From positions 41,224-105,223 of the forward strand of contig NZ_JAAATX020000015.1 in NCBI RefSeq assembly GCF_009908265.2: a stretch of 64,000 nucleotides of DNA, read 5' to 3'. This document shows positions 34,158 to 43,530 of this stretch, piece by piece. Made by a program: the position numbers and the translations under genes. Within the stretch, counting starts at the first letter, position 1. Each line of letters opens with the position of its first letter. The notes beneath the pieces are model-generated. The model ran no database searches. It was not told the DNA's origin and was given only the letters and a program-made list of their open reading frames with translations. The DNA is from Paragemmobacter amnigenus. GTDB lineage: Bacteria > Pseudomonadota > Alphaproteobacteria > Rhodobacterales > Rhodobacteraceae.

Positions 34158-34613
34158 TCAGGTGATGCTCTCCAGCCGTTCCTTGGACATGTCGCCCGGA
34201 ACGATGGTGATCGGAATGGGCAGGTTCCCCGAATTCCGGCTCATCTGCGTGACCAGCGGTCCCGGCCCCGACTTCTCGGTCCCCGCGCCAAGGACCAGAA
34301 CCCCGATCTCGGGGTCTTCCTTCACCTGCGACAGGATTTCCGACACAGGATCGCCCTCGCGGATGACCAGCTCGGGATTGATCCCCTGCTTGTCGCGCAT
34401 CCACTTGGCAAAGACCTCGAAATGCGCCTCGATCCGCTCGCGCGCCTCGGCCCGCATCAGATCGGCCACGCCCATCCAGTGCTGATACTCCTCGGGCGGG
34501 ATGATCGACAGGATCGTGACCCCGCCCCCCGTATGCGCCGCCCGAAGCGCGGCAAAGCGCATCGCATTCAGGCATTCGCGCGTGTCGTCCAGAACGACAA
34601 GGAACTTCCGCAT
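34158..34613 (-). CDS. Universal stress protein (UspA family)
   Basis: This 151-residue single Usp domain starts MRKFLVVLDDTRECLNAM and ends with the ATP-binding loop pattern VLGAGTEKSGPGPLVTQMSRNSGNLPIPITIV, matching G-2x-G-9x-G(S/T)-like spacing. It probably binds ATP and acts in stress adaptation. ATG 34613 is preceded by GGGAGAAGAAG. Upstream lies the hairpin array at 34666-34865. Confidence 0.88.
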   Translation of the reverse strand: MRKFLVVLDDTRECLNAMRFAALRAAHTGGGVTILSIIPPEEYQHWMGVADLMRAEARERIEAHFEVFAKWMRDKQGINPELVIREGDPVSEILSQVKEDPEIGVLVLGAGTEKSGPGPLVTQMSRNSGNLPIPITIVPGDMSKERLESIT

Positions 34614-34665
34614 CTTCTTCTCCCGTTCGGGCGGATCATGCCGCCCGCGCGATGCCCGCGCAACA

Positions 34666-34865
34666 GCGGTTTTTGACGCAAAAACCGCGCCGGAGTTTGA
34701 CGCAAACTCCGGTCCCCGACCGTGGGGCGCGGAAATTGCGTCAATATGCGCCGCGATCGTCTCGGGCCACACCAACTGCACCATGGCCCAAACCCGCCAC
34801 GGTCCCCGACGTCAGCCAGCGGAAATTGCGTCAATTTCCGCCGCGAATTCTGCGTCAGAATTCGC
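34666..34865. repeat. Hairpin array B: stem-loops with TG-ACG-CA loops plus a 90-nt partial duplication
   Basis: Perfect hairpins are 34666-34688 (arm GCGGTTTTTG, loop ACG), 34690-34712 (arm CCGGAGTTTG, loop ACG), 34819-34841 (arm GCGGAAATTG, loop CGT) and 34843-34865 (arm GCGAATTCTG, loop CGT). An imperfect copy starts at 34729. The segment GGTCCCCGAC...GCGGAAATTGCGTCAAT occurs at 34711 and again exactly 90 nt later at 34801. The right pair begins 2 nt after the aminotransferase stop and reads ACG in that gene's sense. The layout repeats array A. Confidence 0.8.
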
Positions 34866-34867
34866 CC

Positions 34868-35734
34868 TCACACAGGCTGCGACGCCGCCCAGTCCAGATA
34901 CAGCCCCCGCATCCGCTCCGTCACCGCACGACTGCGATACTCCGTCCCGTCAAAGCTCTTCACCGATGTCACCTTGGCGAAATTGCCCGACAGGAACACC
35001 TCGTCCGCCGCATGGGCATCGTCAAAGGTCAGCACCGTCTCCACCACCTCGATCCCCGCCGCCCGCGCGTTCGCGATATGCCGCGCCCGCGTGATGCCTG
35101 CCAGAAACGTCCCGTTCGGGATCGGCGTGAACAGCACCCCGTCCTTCACCAGAAAGACATTCGCCGTCGCACTCTCGGCAAGGTTGCCCATCGCATCCGC
35201 CACCAGCGCATTTCCGAACCCCTTGGCCTTCGCCTCAACCAGCATCCGCGCGTTGTTCGGGTACAGACACCCCGCCTTGGCATTGCAGACCGCATCCTCC
35301 AGCACGGGCCGCCGGAACCGCGTCCGCGTCACCGTCGTCTGGAACTCCGCCGCAGGCATCGCCACCTGCTCCAGAGAAATCGCGAACCCCGTCGAATTCT
35401 CCTTCGGCGCGATCCCCAGATCGGACCCGTCGATCGCCCAATACATCGGCCGGATATAGACCGCCGCCTCCGGCCCATAGGCGCGCAACCCCTCGCGGAT
35501 CACGGCCTCCATCTCCTCCGCTGCCATCGTGGGCGTGATCATCAAGGCCCGCGCGCTCTCGTTCACCCGCGCGCAATGCTTCGCCAGATCGGGCACCACC
35601 CCGCCGAACATCCGCGCCCCGTCAAAGACAGAAGACCCCTGCCAGATGCCATGATCCGCGGCCTTCATCACCGCGACATCCTCCTCGTGCCAGCGGCCCT
35701 GCCACCATGTGCGGATATTCGTCCCGAACGTCAT
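34868..35734 (-). CDS. ilvE: Class IV aminotransferase (branched-chain aminotransferase-like)
   Basis: This 288-residue fold-type IV PLP enzyme has VFDGARMFGG at the N-terminus, the PLP lysine in NAKAGCLYPNN (Lys153) and the phosphate-binding segment GNLAESATANVFLVKDG. It fits branched-chain amino acid aminotransferase, although D-amino acid transaminase-like members share these motifs. SD GGAGGAT precedes ATG 35734. Hairpin array B begins just after its stop codon. Confidence 0.82.
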   Translation of the reverse strand: MTFGTNIRTWWQGRWHEEDVAVMKAADHGIWQGSSVFDGARMFGGVVPDLAKHCARVNESARALMITPTMAAEEMEAVIREGLRAYGPEAAVYIRPMYWAIDGSDLGIAPKENSTGFAISLEQVAMPAAEFQTTVTRTRFRRPVLEDAVCNAKAGCLYPNNARMLVEAKAKGFGNALVADAMGNLAESATANVFLVKDGVLFTPIPNGTFLAGITRARHIANARAAGIEVVETVLTFDDAHAADEVFLSGNFAKVTSVKSFDGTEYRSRAVTERMRGLYLDWAASQPV

Positions 35735-35791
35735 ACCATCCTCCGTCTTGCGGCGCCGACTAAACCACCGCCCCGCAGGGGATGCCAGACC

Positions 35792-36352
35792 TCACGCCAC
35801 GTCGCGCAGCCGCGCCATCACCTCTGCCCCATCCGCGACCTGCGCGAAATCCGCCGCCAGATGCGCCATCGTCACGTCAAAGATCACCCGCGCAGGCAAC
35901 CCCGCCTCCGGCAGGTCGAACCCGATCACCGCATCCCGCACCACCGTCATCGCAAAGCCGAGGTCCGACCCGGCCCGCACCGTGGTGTTCACGCAAAACC
36001 CCGCCACCGCCCCGACGACGACCAGCGCCCCGATCCCCTGCGCCCGCAGATGCGCCTCCAGCCCCGTCCCGGCAAAACCCGACGACCCCGCCTTCACGAA
36101 CACCGCCTCCCCCGCCTCCGCCCCGGCGCAATCCATCGGCGGATGGAACGGACTGTCCGGATGCAGCGCCGCCCCCGGCTGATCCGACGCATGGCGCACA
36201 TGTACCACGGGCCACCCCGCCCGCCGGAACGCGACAACCAGCGCGGCAATCCGCACCCCCGCATCCGGGTTCACGCAATCCCGCCCCGCCGCGATCCGCC
36301 GCTCCATCTCGCGCTGCATGTCTATGACCAGCAGCGCCGTCCCGTCCGCCAT
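35792..36352 (-). CDS. Isochorismatase-like cysteine hydrolase
   Basis: This 186-residue protein has the triad pattern of the family: Asp in ALLVIDMQ, Lys in AVFVKAGSSGF and the nucleophile Cys in VVGAVAGFCVNTTVRAG. Members hydrolyse amides or vinyl ethers such as nicotinamide, N-carbamoyl compounds or isochorismate. The start overlaps the M3 peptidase stop by 1 nt (TGATG), so it is co-translated with that peptidase. The substrate is unknown. Confidence 0.83.
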   Translation of the reverse strand: MADGTALLVIDMQREMERRIAAGRDCVNPDAGVRIAALVVAFRRAGWPVVHVRHASDQPGAALHPDSPFHPPMDCAGAEAGEAVFVKAGSSGFAGTGLEAHLRAQGIGALVVVGAVAGFCVNTTVRAGSDLGFAMTVVRDAVIGFDLPEAGLPARVIFDVTMAHLAADFAQVADGAEVMARLRDVA

Positions 36353-38370
36353 CACGCCACCTCCAGAAGCCCCCGCCCCTTCAGCAGCGCCTCCACCCCC
36401 GGCATCCGGCCGCGGAAGCGGGTATAAAGGACCTCCGCCTCCTCCGACCCGCCCGCCGACAGGATATGCTTCTCCAACAACGCCGCCGTCCCGGGATGGA
36501 ACGGATCGCCCGCCTCCTCGAAGGCGGCAAAGGCGTCGGCATCCATCACCTCGGACCACATGTAGGAATAATAGCCCGACGAATACCCGTCCCCCGAAAA
36601 CACATGCGCGAAATGCGGCGTCGCGTGCCGCATCCGGATCGCATGGGGCATGCCCAGACCGTCCAGCACCCCTGCCTGCGCCGCCATCGGATCGGCAGGT
36701 GCCGCCCCCTCGTGGAACGCCAGATCGACAAGGGCCGATGCCACGAATTCCACCGTCGCAAACCCCTGATCGTAGGTCCCCGCCGCCAACAACCGCGCCC
36801 GCATATCCGCAGGCATGGGCTCCCCCGTCTGCCAGTGCCGCGCATATTCCTCCAGCACCGCTGGCACCTCCAGCCAATGCTCATACAGCTGGCTCGGCAA
36901 TTCCACGAAGTCCCGCGCCACGGATGTGCCCGAAATGAACCCGTGCGTCACATCCGACAGCATCTGGTGCAGCGCATGGCCGAATTCGTGAAACAGCGTC
37001 CGCGCATCATCCCAGGACAGCAGGCTCGGCTCCCCCTTGGCGAAATTGCACACATTCACCACGATGGGCCGCTGATCCCCGCCCAGCTTGCGCTGCGACC
37101 GCATGGCCGAACACCACGCCCCCGACCGCTTCGACGACCGCGCGAAATAGTCGCCAAGGAACACCGCCACATGGTTACCTGCACGGGTAACCTCCCACCC
37201 CCGCACGTCGGGATGATAGAACGGCCCCGCAATCTCGCGGAACTCCAGCCCGAACAGACGCGACGCACAGCCGAACATCGCGCCCAGCATCGCCTCAAGC
37301 CCCAGGTAAGGCTTCAACGCCGCCTCATCCAGGTCATGCTCGGCCATGCGCCGCTTCTCGGAATAATACCGCCAATCCCAAGGCTCCAGCGGCCCCGCAA
37401 CCCCATCCGCCCGCAGCATCCCCTCCAGCACCGCTGCATCCGCCAGCGCCTTCCTTTTCGCAGGCTCCCAGACCCGCATCAGCAGATCGCGCACCGCCTC
37501 TGGCGTCTTCGCCATCTCGGGTTCCAGCTTGAACGCCGCGAAACTCCCATACCCCAGCAGCTTCGCCCGCTCCTCGCGCAAGCTTAGGATCTCCGCCGCG
37601 ATCCCCCGATTGTCCGTCGCCCCGCCATTCGCCCCGCGCGCCACCCAGGCCTCATAGGCGACCCGCCGCAACTCCCGCCGCGGGGAAAACTGCAAAAACG
37701 GCACGATCAAGGACCGGCTCAGTGTCACCACCGGCCCGTTCTGCCCCCGCTCGCGCCCCGCCGCCCGCGCCGCATCCACGACGAACCCCGGCAACCCCTC
37801 CAGATCCTCCTCGGCCAGCACCATGAACCACTCGCGCTCATCCGCCAGCAGGTTCTGCGAAAACTGCGTCCCCAGCACCGCCAGCCGCGCCTTGACCTCT
37901 GTCAGCCGCTCCGCCGCCGCGCCCTCCAGCTCCGCCCCCGACCGCACGAACATACGGCGATAGAGCGTCAGCACCCGCATCTGCTCCGCCTCCAGCCCCA
38001 ACCCGTCCCGCCGCGCCCACAGATCCTCGATCCGCGCGAACAGCCGCTTGTTGTTGGTGATCTCCGACGCGAATGCGCTCATCTTCGGCGCCAGCTCCCG
38101 CATCAACGCCTCGCGCGCCTCGGTGCTGTCGGCCCCCGCAAGGTTGTAGAACACCCCCGACACCCGATCCAGCGTCCCCTCGGCCAGTTCCAGCGCCGCG
38201 ATGGTATTGGCATAGGTCGCCGCCTCCGCCTGATCCGCGATCGCCGCAATCGCCGCCCGCGCCTCGGCCAATCCCGCCTCGAAGGCAGGCCCGAAATACT
38301 CGTCCCGTATCTCCGCAAAAGGCGGCAACCCGAAAGGCGCGGTCCAGGGGGCAAGCAGCGGATTGGTCAT
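36352..38370 (-). CDS. M3-family zinc metallopeptidase (oligopeptidase A/Dcp type)
   Basis: This 672-residue cytoplasmic peptidase has the zinc motif HEFGH (near residue 461) in LFHEFGHALHQMLSD and a family-typical C-terminal half with FSGDGYSSGYYSYMWSEVMDADAF. It would degrade oligopeptides. ATG 38370 (MTNPLLAPW) has the SD AAAGGAGA; the ATG 21 nt upstream has none as good. The isochorismatase-like gene follows with a 1-nt overlap. Confidence 0.92.
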   Translation of the reverse strand: MTNPLLAPWTAPFGLPPFAEIRDEYFGPAFEAGLAEARAAIAAIADQAEAATYANTIAALELAEGTLDRVSGVFYNLAGADSTEAREALMRELAPKMSAFASEITNNKRLFARIEDLWARRDGLGLEAEQMRVLTLYRRMFVRSGAELEGAAAERLTEVKARLAVLGTQFSQNLLADEREWFMVLAEEDLEGLPGFVVDAARAAGRERGQNGPVVTLSRSLIVPFLQFSPRRELRRVAYEAWVARGANGGATDNRGIAAEILSLREERAKLLGYGSFAAFKLEPEMAKTPEAVRDLLMRVWEPAKRKALADAAVLEGMLRADGVAGPLEPWDWRYYSEKRRMAEHDLDEAALKPYLGLEAMLGAMFGCASRLFGLEFREIAGPFYHPDVRGWEVTRAGNHVAVFLGDYFARSSKRSGAWCSAMRSQRKLGGDQRPIVVNVCNFAKGEPSLLSWDDARTLFHEFGHALHQMLSDVTHGFISGTSVARDFVELPSQLYEHWLEVPAVLEEYARHWQTGEPMPADMRARLLAAGTYDQGFATVEFVASALVDLAFHEGAAPADPMAAQAGVLDGLGMPHAIRMRHATPHFAHVFSGDGYSSGYYSYMWSEVMDADAFAAFEEAGDPFHPGTAALLEKHILSAGGSEEAEVLYTRFRGRMPGVEALLKGRGLLEVA

Positions 38371-38425
38371 GTCACGGGTCTCCTTTGGCAAGAAAGCTAG
38401 GCACCCCCCCGCAAAAGGTCCACCC

Positions 38426-38479
38426 CTTCATCCGTTCTCAAATATCCTCGGGGGGTGCGGGGGGCAGACGGCCCCCCGC
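38426..38479. repeat. Copy of the CTTCATCC/AAATATCC motif followed by a GC-rich stem-loop
   Basis: The motif CTTCATCC...AAATATCC...GGGGG occupies 38426-38455. It is followed at 38457-38479 by a perfect 9-bp stem GCGGGGGGC/GCCCCCCGC with loop AGACG. It lies between the amino-acid permease stop and the peptidase start. Related copies are at 1542-1571, 1689-1717 and 60390-60420. Confidence 0.6.
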
Positions 38480-38499
38480 TCCACCGTCAGCCCAAGGCG

Positions 38500-39297
38500 C
38501 TACCGCTCCGCCCTTGCCTTCAACCGCTTCTCCAGCCGCCGCATCGCCAGACTCAACCCGATCGTCATCGTCAGATAGATCAGCGCCGCCACGTTATACG
38601 TCTCGAAATACAGGAAATTCCCCGCCGCCGTGACCTTGGCCAACTGCGCCACATCCCCCACGCCCAGCACCGACACCAGCGAGGAATCCTTCACCATCGC
38701 CACGAAATCATTGCCCAAAGGCGGCAAGATCATCCGGAACGCCTGCGGAAAGACGATATGCCGGAACCGCTGCCACCCGTTCAGGCCCAGCGCCTGCGCC
38801 GCCTCCACCTGCCCCTTGTCCACCGCCTGCAATCCGGCGCGGAAGATCTCGGCCAGAAAGGCCGCATAGGCCAGCACAAGGGCCAGCACCGCCCGCCACA
38901 GCAGCGGAAAATCCCGCGTCCGGAGCTCGCCCAGCCCCAAAGGCTCCGCCACCGCATTCCACCCCGCCACCACCAGCGGCGACAGGACAAAGGCCACATA
39001 AAGCAGCAGCACGATGATCGGGATGCCCCGCATCACCTCGATATAGAACCGGCACAGCTGCCGCAGGATCAGGAACCGCGACAGGCACCCCACCGCCAGC
39101 GCAAGGCCCAGAAGGCAGGCCCCCAGATAGGCCACCACCGACACCATCACCGTGACGGCAATCCCCTTCGACAGCGTGTCAAGAACCTTCGCGTACTGGT
39201 CATTCGCCAGCACCTCGTAGAACAGCCAGAGGCCGATCCCCGCGACAAGGACCAGCCACCACGGAAAATCCTTTTCCGGCTGCGCGTTCGGCGTCAT
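38500..39297 (-). CDS. Amino-acid ABC transporter permease (HisM/GlnP family)
   Basis: This 265-residue permease has an N-terminal helix (FPWWLVLVAGIGLWLFYEV), further helices and the coupling loop GQVEAAQALGLNGWQRFRHIVFPQAFR. The YIEVMRGIPIIVLLLYV segment is typical of polar amino-acid permeases. It follows the binding-protein gene across a strong intercistronic hairpin. No ATPase gene lies next to it, so the ATPase must be supplied from elsewhere. Confidence 0.88.
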   Translation of the reverse strand: MTPNAQPEKDFPWWLVLVAGIGLWLFYEVLANDQYAKVLDTLSKGIAVTVMVSVVAYLGACLLGLALAVGCLSRFLILRQLCRFYIEVMRGIPIIVLLLYVAFVLSPLVVAGWNAVAEPLGLGELRTRDFPLLWRAVLALVLAYAAFLAEIFRAGLQAVDKGQVEAAQALGLNGWQRFRHIVFPQAFRMILPPLGNDFVAMVKDSSLVSVLGVGDVAQLAKVTAAGNFLYFETYNVAALIYLTMTIGLSLAMRRLEKRLKARAER

Positions 39298-39303
39298 GCG
39301 AAA

Positions 39304-39327
39304 GGCCCCGGCATCGCCTCCGGGGCC
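39304..39327 (-). terminator. Intercistronic attenuator-type hairpin between binding protein and permease
   Basis: On the minus strand the perfect stem GGCCCCGG/CCGGGGCC with an 8-nt loop is followed by TTTCGC and then the permease start codon. Such hairpins between binding-protein and permease genes commonly stabilise the upstream message and lower permease expression. Confidence 0.55.
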
Positions 39328-39349
39328 CCCATGTCAAAGGCGCGAAGGC

Positions 39350-40144
39350 TCATTCGCCCATCTTGTAATCAAGGAACCACTTGGTGTTCAGCGCATCCAG
39401 CGTGCCATCCGCCTTCATGCTGGCAATCGCCGCATTGATCGGCGCCACCAGCTCCGACCCCTTGGGGAAGATGAACCCGAAATCCTCGGTCGCCAGCGGC
39501 TCGCCGATGATCTTCAACCCGCCATTCGACGCCGCGACATAGCCGTTGGCGGCGGTGGAATCCGACAGCGTCAGGTCCACGTCACCGGCCTTCAACGCCT
39601 CCAGCCCCGCGCCAAAGGTCTCGAACTTCACGACGCGCGGGTTTTCCTCGTTCCCGTCAAGGATGTTGTAGACCGCGGCATAGAAGGGCGACGTTCCGGG
39701 CTGGGCCGAGACCAGCAATTCCGGATCCGCCGCAAAGGACGCCGCATCCGTGAACCGCTCCTCATCCCCCCGCACGATCATCAGCATCTCGGACCGCATG
39801 TAGGGGTCGGAGAAATCCACCGCCTCCTTGCGCTCGTCCTTGATGGTGATGCCCGTCATGCCAAGGTCGAACTGCCCCTCCGACACGGCAGGGATCATCG
39901 CATCCCACGAGATGTTCTCGTATTTCACCGTCGCGTTCAGCCGCTTGGCAATCTCGGCCATCGCGTCATATTCCCAGCCGATCGCCTTGCCGTCCTTGTC
40001 AAGGAATTGCAGCGGCGGATAGGCATTCTCCGTCACCACGACAATCTCCTTGCCCCCCAGATCGGGCAGGTCCTGCGCGGCGGCGGCCCCTGCCACAAAT
40101 CCCAGCGCAAGCGACAATCCGGTGGCCCATGCGGTCAGTTTCAT
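39350..40144 (-). CDS. Amino-acid ABC transporter substrate-binding protein (family 3)
   Basis: This 264-residue periplasmic protein has a signal peptide ending GAAAA near residue 23. Family 3 segments follow: [60 protein letters not shown] and the late [11 protein letters not shown]. It likely binds a polar amino acid. It is the first gene of a two-gene unit with the permease. Confidence 0.9.
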   Translation of the reverse strand: MKLTAWATGLSLALGFVAGAAAAQDLPDLGGKEIVVVTENAYPPLQFLDKDGKAIGWEYDAMAEIAKRLNATVKYENISWDAMIPAVSEGQFDLGMTGITIKDERKEAVDFSDPYMRSEMLMIVRGDEERFTDAASFAADPELLVSAQPGTSPFYAAVYNILDGNEENPRVVKFETFGAGLEALKAGDVDLTLSDSTAANGYVAASNGGLKIIGEPLATEDFGFIFPKGSELVAPINAAIASMKADGTLDALNTKWFLDYKMGE

Positions 40145-40381
40145 CGGTCATTCTCCCCGAGGCTTAAAATTCATTGCGGCAGACTATGGTGCGCCACCCC
40201 CGACCTGTCCAGAGACGGACCAAACTGTTTTGCACCGCCCCCGCAGCACGGCCATCCCCGACCCGACGGTTGGTTAACGCAGCCTCACCCCACCGCGCGT
40301 ATGCACAGCCTGCGGTACAACCGCCTGCACAGGAACCGGACACCCGCCCCGCCGCCAACCCGCCCCGTAAAGCCAGCGTTC

Positions 40382-41419
40382 TCAGGGCCTTGCGCCGCAG
40401 ACCGGACAATCCGCCCGCCGCTTCACCCCGATCACCCGCGTCTCGGCAAACAGCGCATCATGGATCATCAGACGGCCCTTCAACGTCTCGCCCGCTCCGG
40501 TGATGTGCTTGACCGCCTCCATCGCCATGATCGACCCGATCACCCCGGGCAGGGGTGCGGCCACCCCCGCCTCGGCGCAGGTCGGCACCATCCCCGGCGC
40601 GGGCCGGACGGGGAAGACGCATTCATAGCACGGCGCGCCGCTGCCCGGATCGAACAGCGACACCTGCCCCTCCCACTGCGTGATCGCCGCGGAAATCAAG
40701 GGCTTGCCCGTGTCCACCGCCACACGGTTGACCATATAGCGCGTGTCGAAATTGTCCGTCCCGTCAAGGATCAGGTCATACTCCGCAAAGAGCTGCCGCG
40801 CCGCCCCCTCGTCCAGCCGCCGCTTGTAGGGGCGCAGCTCGATGAAAGGATTGATCGCCCTGAGCGCCATCTCGGCCGAGAAAACCTTGGGCATCCCGAT
40901 CCGCTCATCCGCATGGATGATCTGCCGCTGCAAATTTGACCCGTCCACCGTATCGTCATCGACAAAGCCCAGCGTCCCCACGCCCGCCCCCGCCAGATAC
41001 ATCAGCGCGGGCGATCCCAGCCCCCCCGCCCCGATCACCAAGACCTTGGAATCCTTCAACTTCCGCTGCCCCGGCCCGCCGATCTCGCGCAGGATGATAT
41101 GCCGCGCATAGCGGTCCAGCTCCGCCGGACGAAAGGCCCCCGACGCCACCTCTGCCACCTTGGGTGCTGCCCGCATCCGCAGCCGCCCGACCAGCGCGCG
41201 ATATCCCGCCACCAGCCCCGCCACCACGCCCAGCGCCAGCCAGCCCCGCGCGTCGCCCCCCGTCGCCACGCGCAGCGGATGCCCCGCAGGCAGCAGCAGG
41301 TGCAACACCACCACCCCGACCCAAAGCGCAAGGATCATCCCCAGCCGCAGCCGGACGGGGGTCTTCATCACCACCCCGACCCCCCAGAGCGCCGCCGCCA
41401 AGGACAGGACAAGGATCAT
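40382..41419 (-). CDS. moeB: MoeB/ThiF-type E1 adenylyltransferase with N-terminal membrane segment
   Basis: This 345-residue protein has three hydrophobic stretches at the N-terminus (about 1-18, 26-46 and 59-78), then a complete ThiF/MoeB domain. That domain has the nucleotide motif GAGGLGSP (130-137), [17 protein letters not shown] and two CxxC pairs (CYEC and CPVC) for structural zinc. It would adenylate the C-terminal glycine of a sulfur-carrier protein for molybdopterin or thiamine synthesis. The membrane-spanning extension is unusual for MoeB. Its start overlaps the dut stop by 4 nt. Confidence 0.88.
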   Translation of the reverse strand: MILVLSLAAALWGVGVVMKTPVRLRLGMILALWVGVVVLHLLLPAGHPLRVATGGDARGWLALGVVAGLVAGYRALVGRLRMRAAPKVAEVASGAFRPAELDRYARHIILREIGGPGQRKLKDSKVLVIGAGGLGSPALMYLAGAGVGTLGFVDDDTVDGSNLQRQIIHADERIGMPKVFSAEMALRAINPFIELRPYKRRLDEGAARQLFAEYDLILDGTDNFDTRYMVNRVAVDTGKPLISAAITQWEGQVSLFDPGSGAPCYECVFPVRPAPGMVPTCAEAGVAAPLPGVIGSIMAMEAVKHITGAGETLKGRLMIHDALFAETRVIGVKRRADCPVCGARP

Positions 41420-41880
41420 CGCTTCCCCGTCGAGCCGAACCCGCCCGCGCCCCGCGCCGTGTCGGACAGCGCGTCAACCTCTTGAAACACCACCTGAATC
41501 ACCGGCGCCACGACCATCTGCGCGATGCGGTCGCCGTGCCGGATCGTGTAAGGCTCCGCCCCAAGATTGACCAAGGCCACGCCCAGCGGCCCGCGATAAT
41601 CGCTGTCGATGGTGCCGGGCGTATTGGGCAGGGTGATCCCGTGCTTCAGAGCCAGCCCCGACCGCGGCCGTATCTGCATCTCGAACCCCGCAGGGATTTC
41701 CACCCGCAACCCCGTCGGCACCACCGTCCGATGCATCGGGTCCAGCGTGAACCCGCTGTCCCGATCCTCGGGCAGCAGGTTTGCACGGATATCCGCCCCC
41801 GCCGATCCGGGCGTCTCATAGGCGGGCAGGCCCAGCGACCGGTCCGCCCAGTCCTCCCACAACAGCTTCAGGACCGTCAT
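41416..41880 (-). CDS. dut: Deoxyuridine 5'-triphosphate nucleotidohydrolase
   Basis: This 154-residue dUTPase has the five family motifs, including [44 protein letters not shown] and the C-terminal AGGFGSTGK phosphate clamp. It hydrolyses dUTP to dUMP, keeping uracil out of DNA. The start is ATG 41880, 6-7 nt after AAGGGG; the in-frame TTG just upstream is too close to the SD. Confidence 0.94.
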   Translation of the reverse strand: MTVLKLLWEDWADRSLGLPAYETPGSAGADIRANLLPEDRDSGFTLDPMHRTVVPTGLRVEIPAGFEMQIRPRSGLALKHGITLPNTPGTIDSDYRGPLGVALVNLGAEPYTIRHGDRIAQMVVAPVIQVVFQEVDALSDTARGAGGFGSTGKR

Positions 41881-41898
41881 GCCCAACCCCTTGCAACC

Positions 41899-41944
41899 GC
41901 AAAAGTTTTCAAAAACTTTTGCAAAATTCTTCCAAGAATTTTGC
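41899..41944. repeat. Two tandem AT-rich hairpins 3' of coaBC
   Basis: Two perfect stem-loops share the bases GC between them: 41899-41922 (arm GCAAAAGTTTT) and 41921-41944 (arm GCAAAATTCTT), each with a minimal loop. In the coaBC sense they start immediately after its stop codon. The first could act as a terminator because the stems are A/T-rich, but no separate U-run follows. Confidence 0.7.
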
Positions 41945-43141
41945 TCAACCCAGCGCCTCCGCGATCCGCGCCGCCAGCCGCCGCGCCACCTCGTCCTTGG
42001 GCAGGCGCGGCCATTCCTCCACCCCTGCCGCGGAAATGATCGTCACTGCATTCTCGGCCCCGCCCATGATCCCCGTGCCGGGCGACACGTCATTCGCGAC
42101 GATCCAGTCACAGCCCTTGCGCGCCCGCTTGGCCTGCGCATGGGCCAGAACATCATCCGTCTCGGCGGCGAACCCCACCACCAGACGTGGCCGACGGTCC
42201 AGCGACTGGGACACGGATTTCAGGATGTCGGGGTTTTCGGCAAACTCCAGCACGGGCACCGCCTCCCCCGCCACCTTCTTGATCTTGCTGCCGGATTCAT
42301 TGGCCACCCGCCAATCCGCCACCGCCGCCGCCATCACCGCCGCATCGGCGGGCAGCGCGGCATCGACCGCCTCCAGCATCTGGCGCGCGGTTTCCACCCG
42401 CACCACCAGAACCCCCTCCGGCGCAGGCACCGCCGCAGGCCCCGTCACAAAGGTCACCCGCGCCCCCAGATCGCGCAGCGCCGCCGCAATCGCCGTCCCC
42501 TGCGCGCCCGACGACCGGTTGGCGATATAGCGCACCGGATCGATCGGCTCATGCGTCGGACCCGAGGTCACGATTACATGCTTCCCCGCCAGAGGCCCCG
42601 TCGCCAGCGCCGCCGAAATCGCGCCAAGGATCGCCGCAGGCTCCGCCATCCGCCCCGGCCCGTATTCGCCACAGGCCATCTCGCCCTCGTCCGGCCCGAC
42701 AAACCGTACCCCGTCGCCGCGCAACACCGCCACATTCCGCCGCGTCGCCGGATGGTCCCACATCCGCACATTCATCGCAGGCGCCACCAGCACCGGCGTA
42801 TCCGTCGCCAGCAGAAGCGTGGAGGCCAGATCATCCGCCCGCCCCTGCGCCATCTTCGCCATCAGGTCAGCCGTAGCGGGCGCCACCACCAGAAGGTCCG
42901 CCACGCGGGACAACTGGATATGCCCCATCTCGGCCTCGTCCGTCAGGTCGAATAGATCGGTGTACACCCTCTCCCCCGCCAGCGCCGACACCGACAACGG
43001 CGTGACGAATTCCGCCCCCGCCTTGGTCAGCACCGGCGTCACCGCGCCCCCCGCCTTGCGGATCAACCGGATCAGCTCCAGCGCCTTGTAGGCGGCGATG
43101 CCACCGCCGATGATCAGAAGGATGCGCTTGCCACTCAGCAT
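41945..43141 (-). CDS. coaBC: Phosphopantothenoylcysteine decarboxylase/synthase
   Basis: This 398-residue bifunctional CoA biosynthesis enzyme has an N-terminal FMN-binding decarboxylase (CoaC) with [18 protein letters not shown] and [16 protein letters not shown]. The C-terminal synthetase (CoaB) has [22 protein letters not shown] and the KIKK loop. It converts 4'-phosphopantothenate and cysteine to 4'-phosphopantetheine. It lies upstream of dut and MoeB on the same strand, separated from dut by the tandem hairpins. Confidence 0.94.
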   Translation of the reverse strand: MLSGKRILLIIGGGIAAYKALELIRLIRKAGGAVTPVLTKAGAEFVTPLSVSALAGERVYTDLFDLTDEAEMGHIQLSRVADLLVVAPATADLMAKMAQGRADDLASTLLLATDTPVLVAPAMNVRMWDHPATRRNVAVLRGDGVRFVGPDEGEMACGEYGPGRMAEPAAILGAISAALATGPLAGKHVIVTSGPTHEPIDPVRYIANRSSGAQGTAIAAALRDLGARVTFVTGPAAVPAPEGVLVVRVETARQMLEAVDAALPADAAVMAAAVADWRVANESGSKIKKVAGEAVPVLEFAENPDILKSVSQSLDRRPRLVVGFAAETDDVLAHAQAKRARKGCDWIVANDVSPGTGIMGGAENAVTIISAAGVEEWPRLPKDEVARRLAARIAEALG

Positions 43142-43530
43142 GGGCGATGCTCCACAGGTTACGGGTCCAAGGTGTAGGGCGGGGGGGCGCGGAACTCAAC
43201 CGTCACCGGCTTTTGGGTTGTCCTGCAGGAAAAGGAGTGTCGAAAGGCGCCAGTGGCGCGTTTCGACACTCCGCCGGTAGGTCTGCGCGCGTCACGCCGG
43301 GGCGGGCGCCCATGGCGCACGTCCCGGTGGGGGTGAGGCGGGAACAGAAATCGTCCGGTGGACGATTTCCCCGCCGAACGCGCGGCCCATGGCCGCGCCG
43401 GGAGGTCGTGCGCGGACCGTGGCTTTGGGCCACGGTCCGGTCCAACCGTTGCACCTCTGGGCACATCAGCCCTTATCCCGCGCGTTTTAATGCGGGGTTT
43501 GCAGCGACGTGCGTTCTGAAGACCCCCGCC
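43142..43530. repeat. 389-nt gap holding four large hairpins (array C)
   Basis: No gene is evident. Hairpins are 43234-43272 (12-bp outer arm GGAGTGTCGAAA plus inner GCGCC, loop AGT), 43347-43369 (arm GAAATCGTCC, loop GGT, with an outer GGCGGG/CCCGCC clamp), 43380-43398 (arm GCGCGGCC, loop CAT) and 43414-43438 (arm GGACCGTGGC, loop TTTGG). They lie downstream of chaN and upstream of coaBC on the minus strand. Stems are unrelated to each other. The loops do not match arrays A and B. Confidence 0.75.

Noticed and set aside
34666..34865. Array B as a CRISPR
   Set aside because: Units are individually self-complementary with different stems. There is no constant repeat with regular unique spacers, and no cas gene is nearby.
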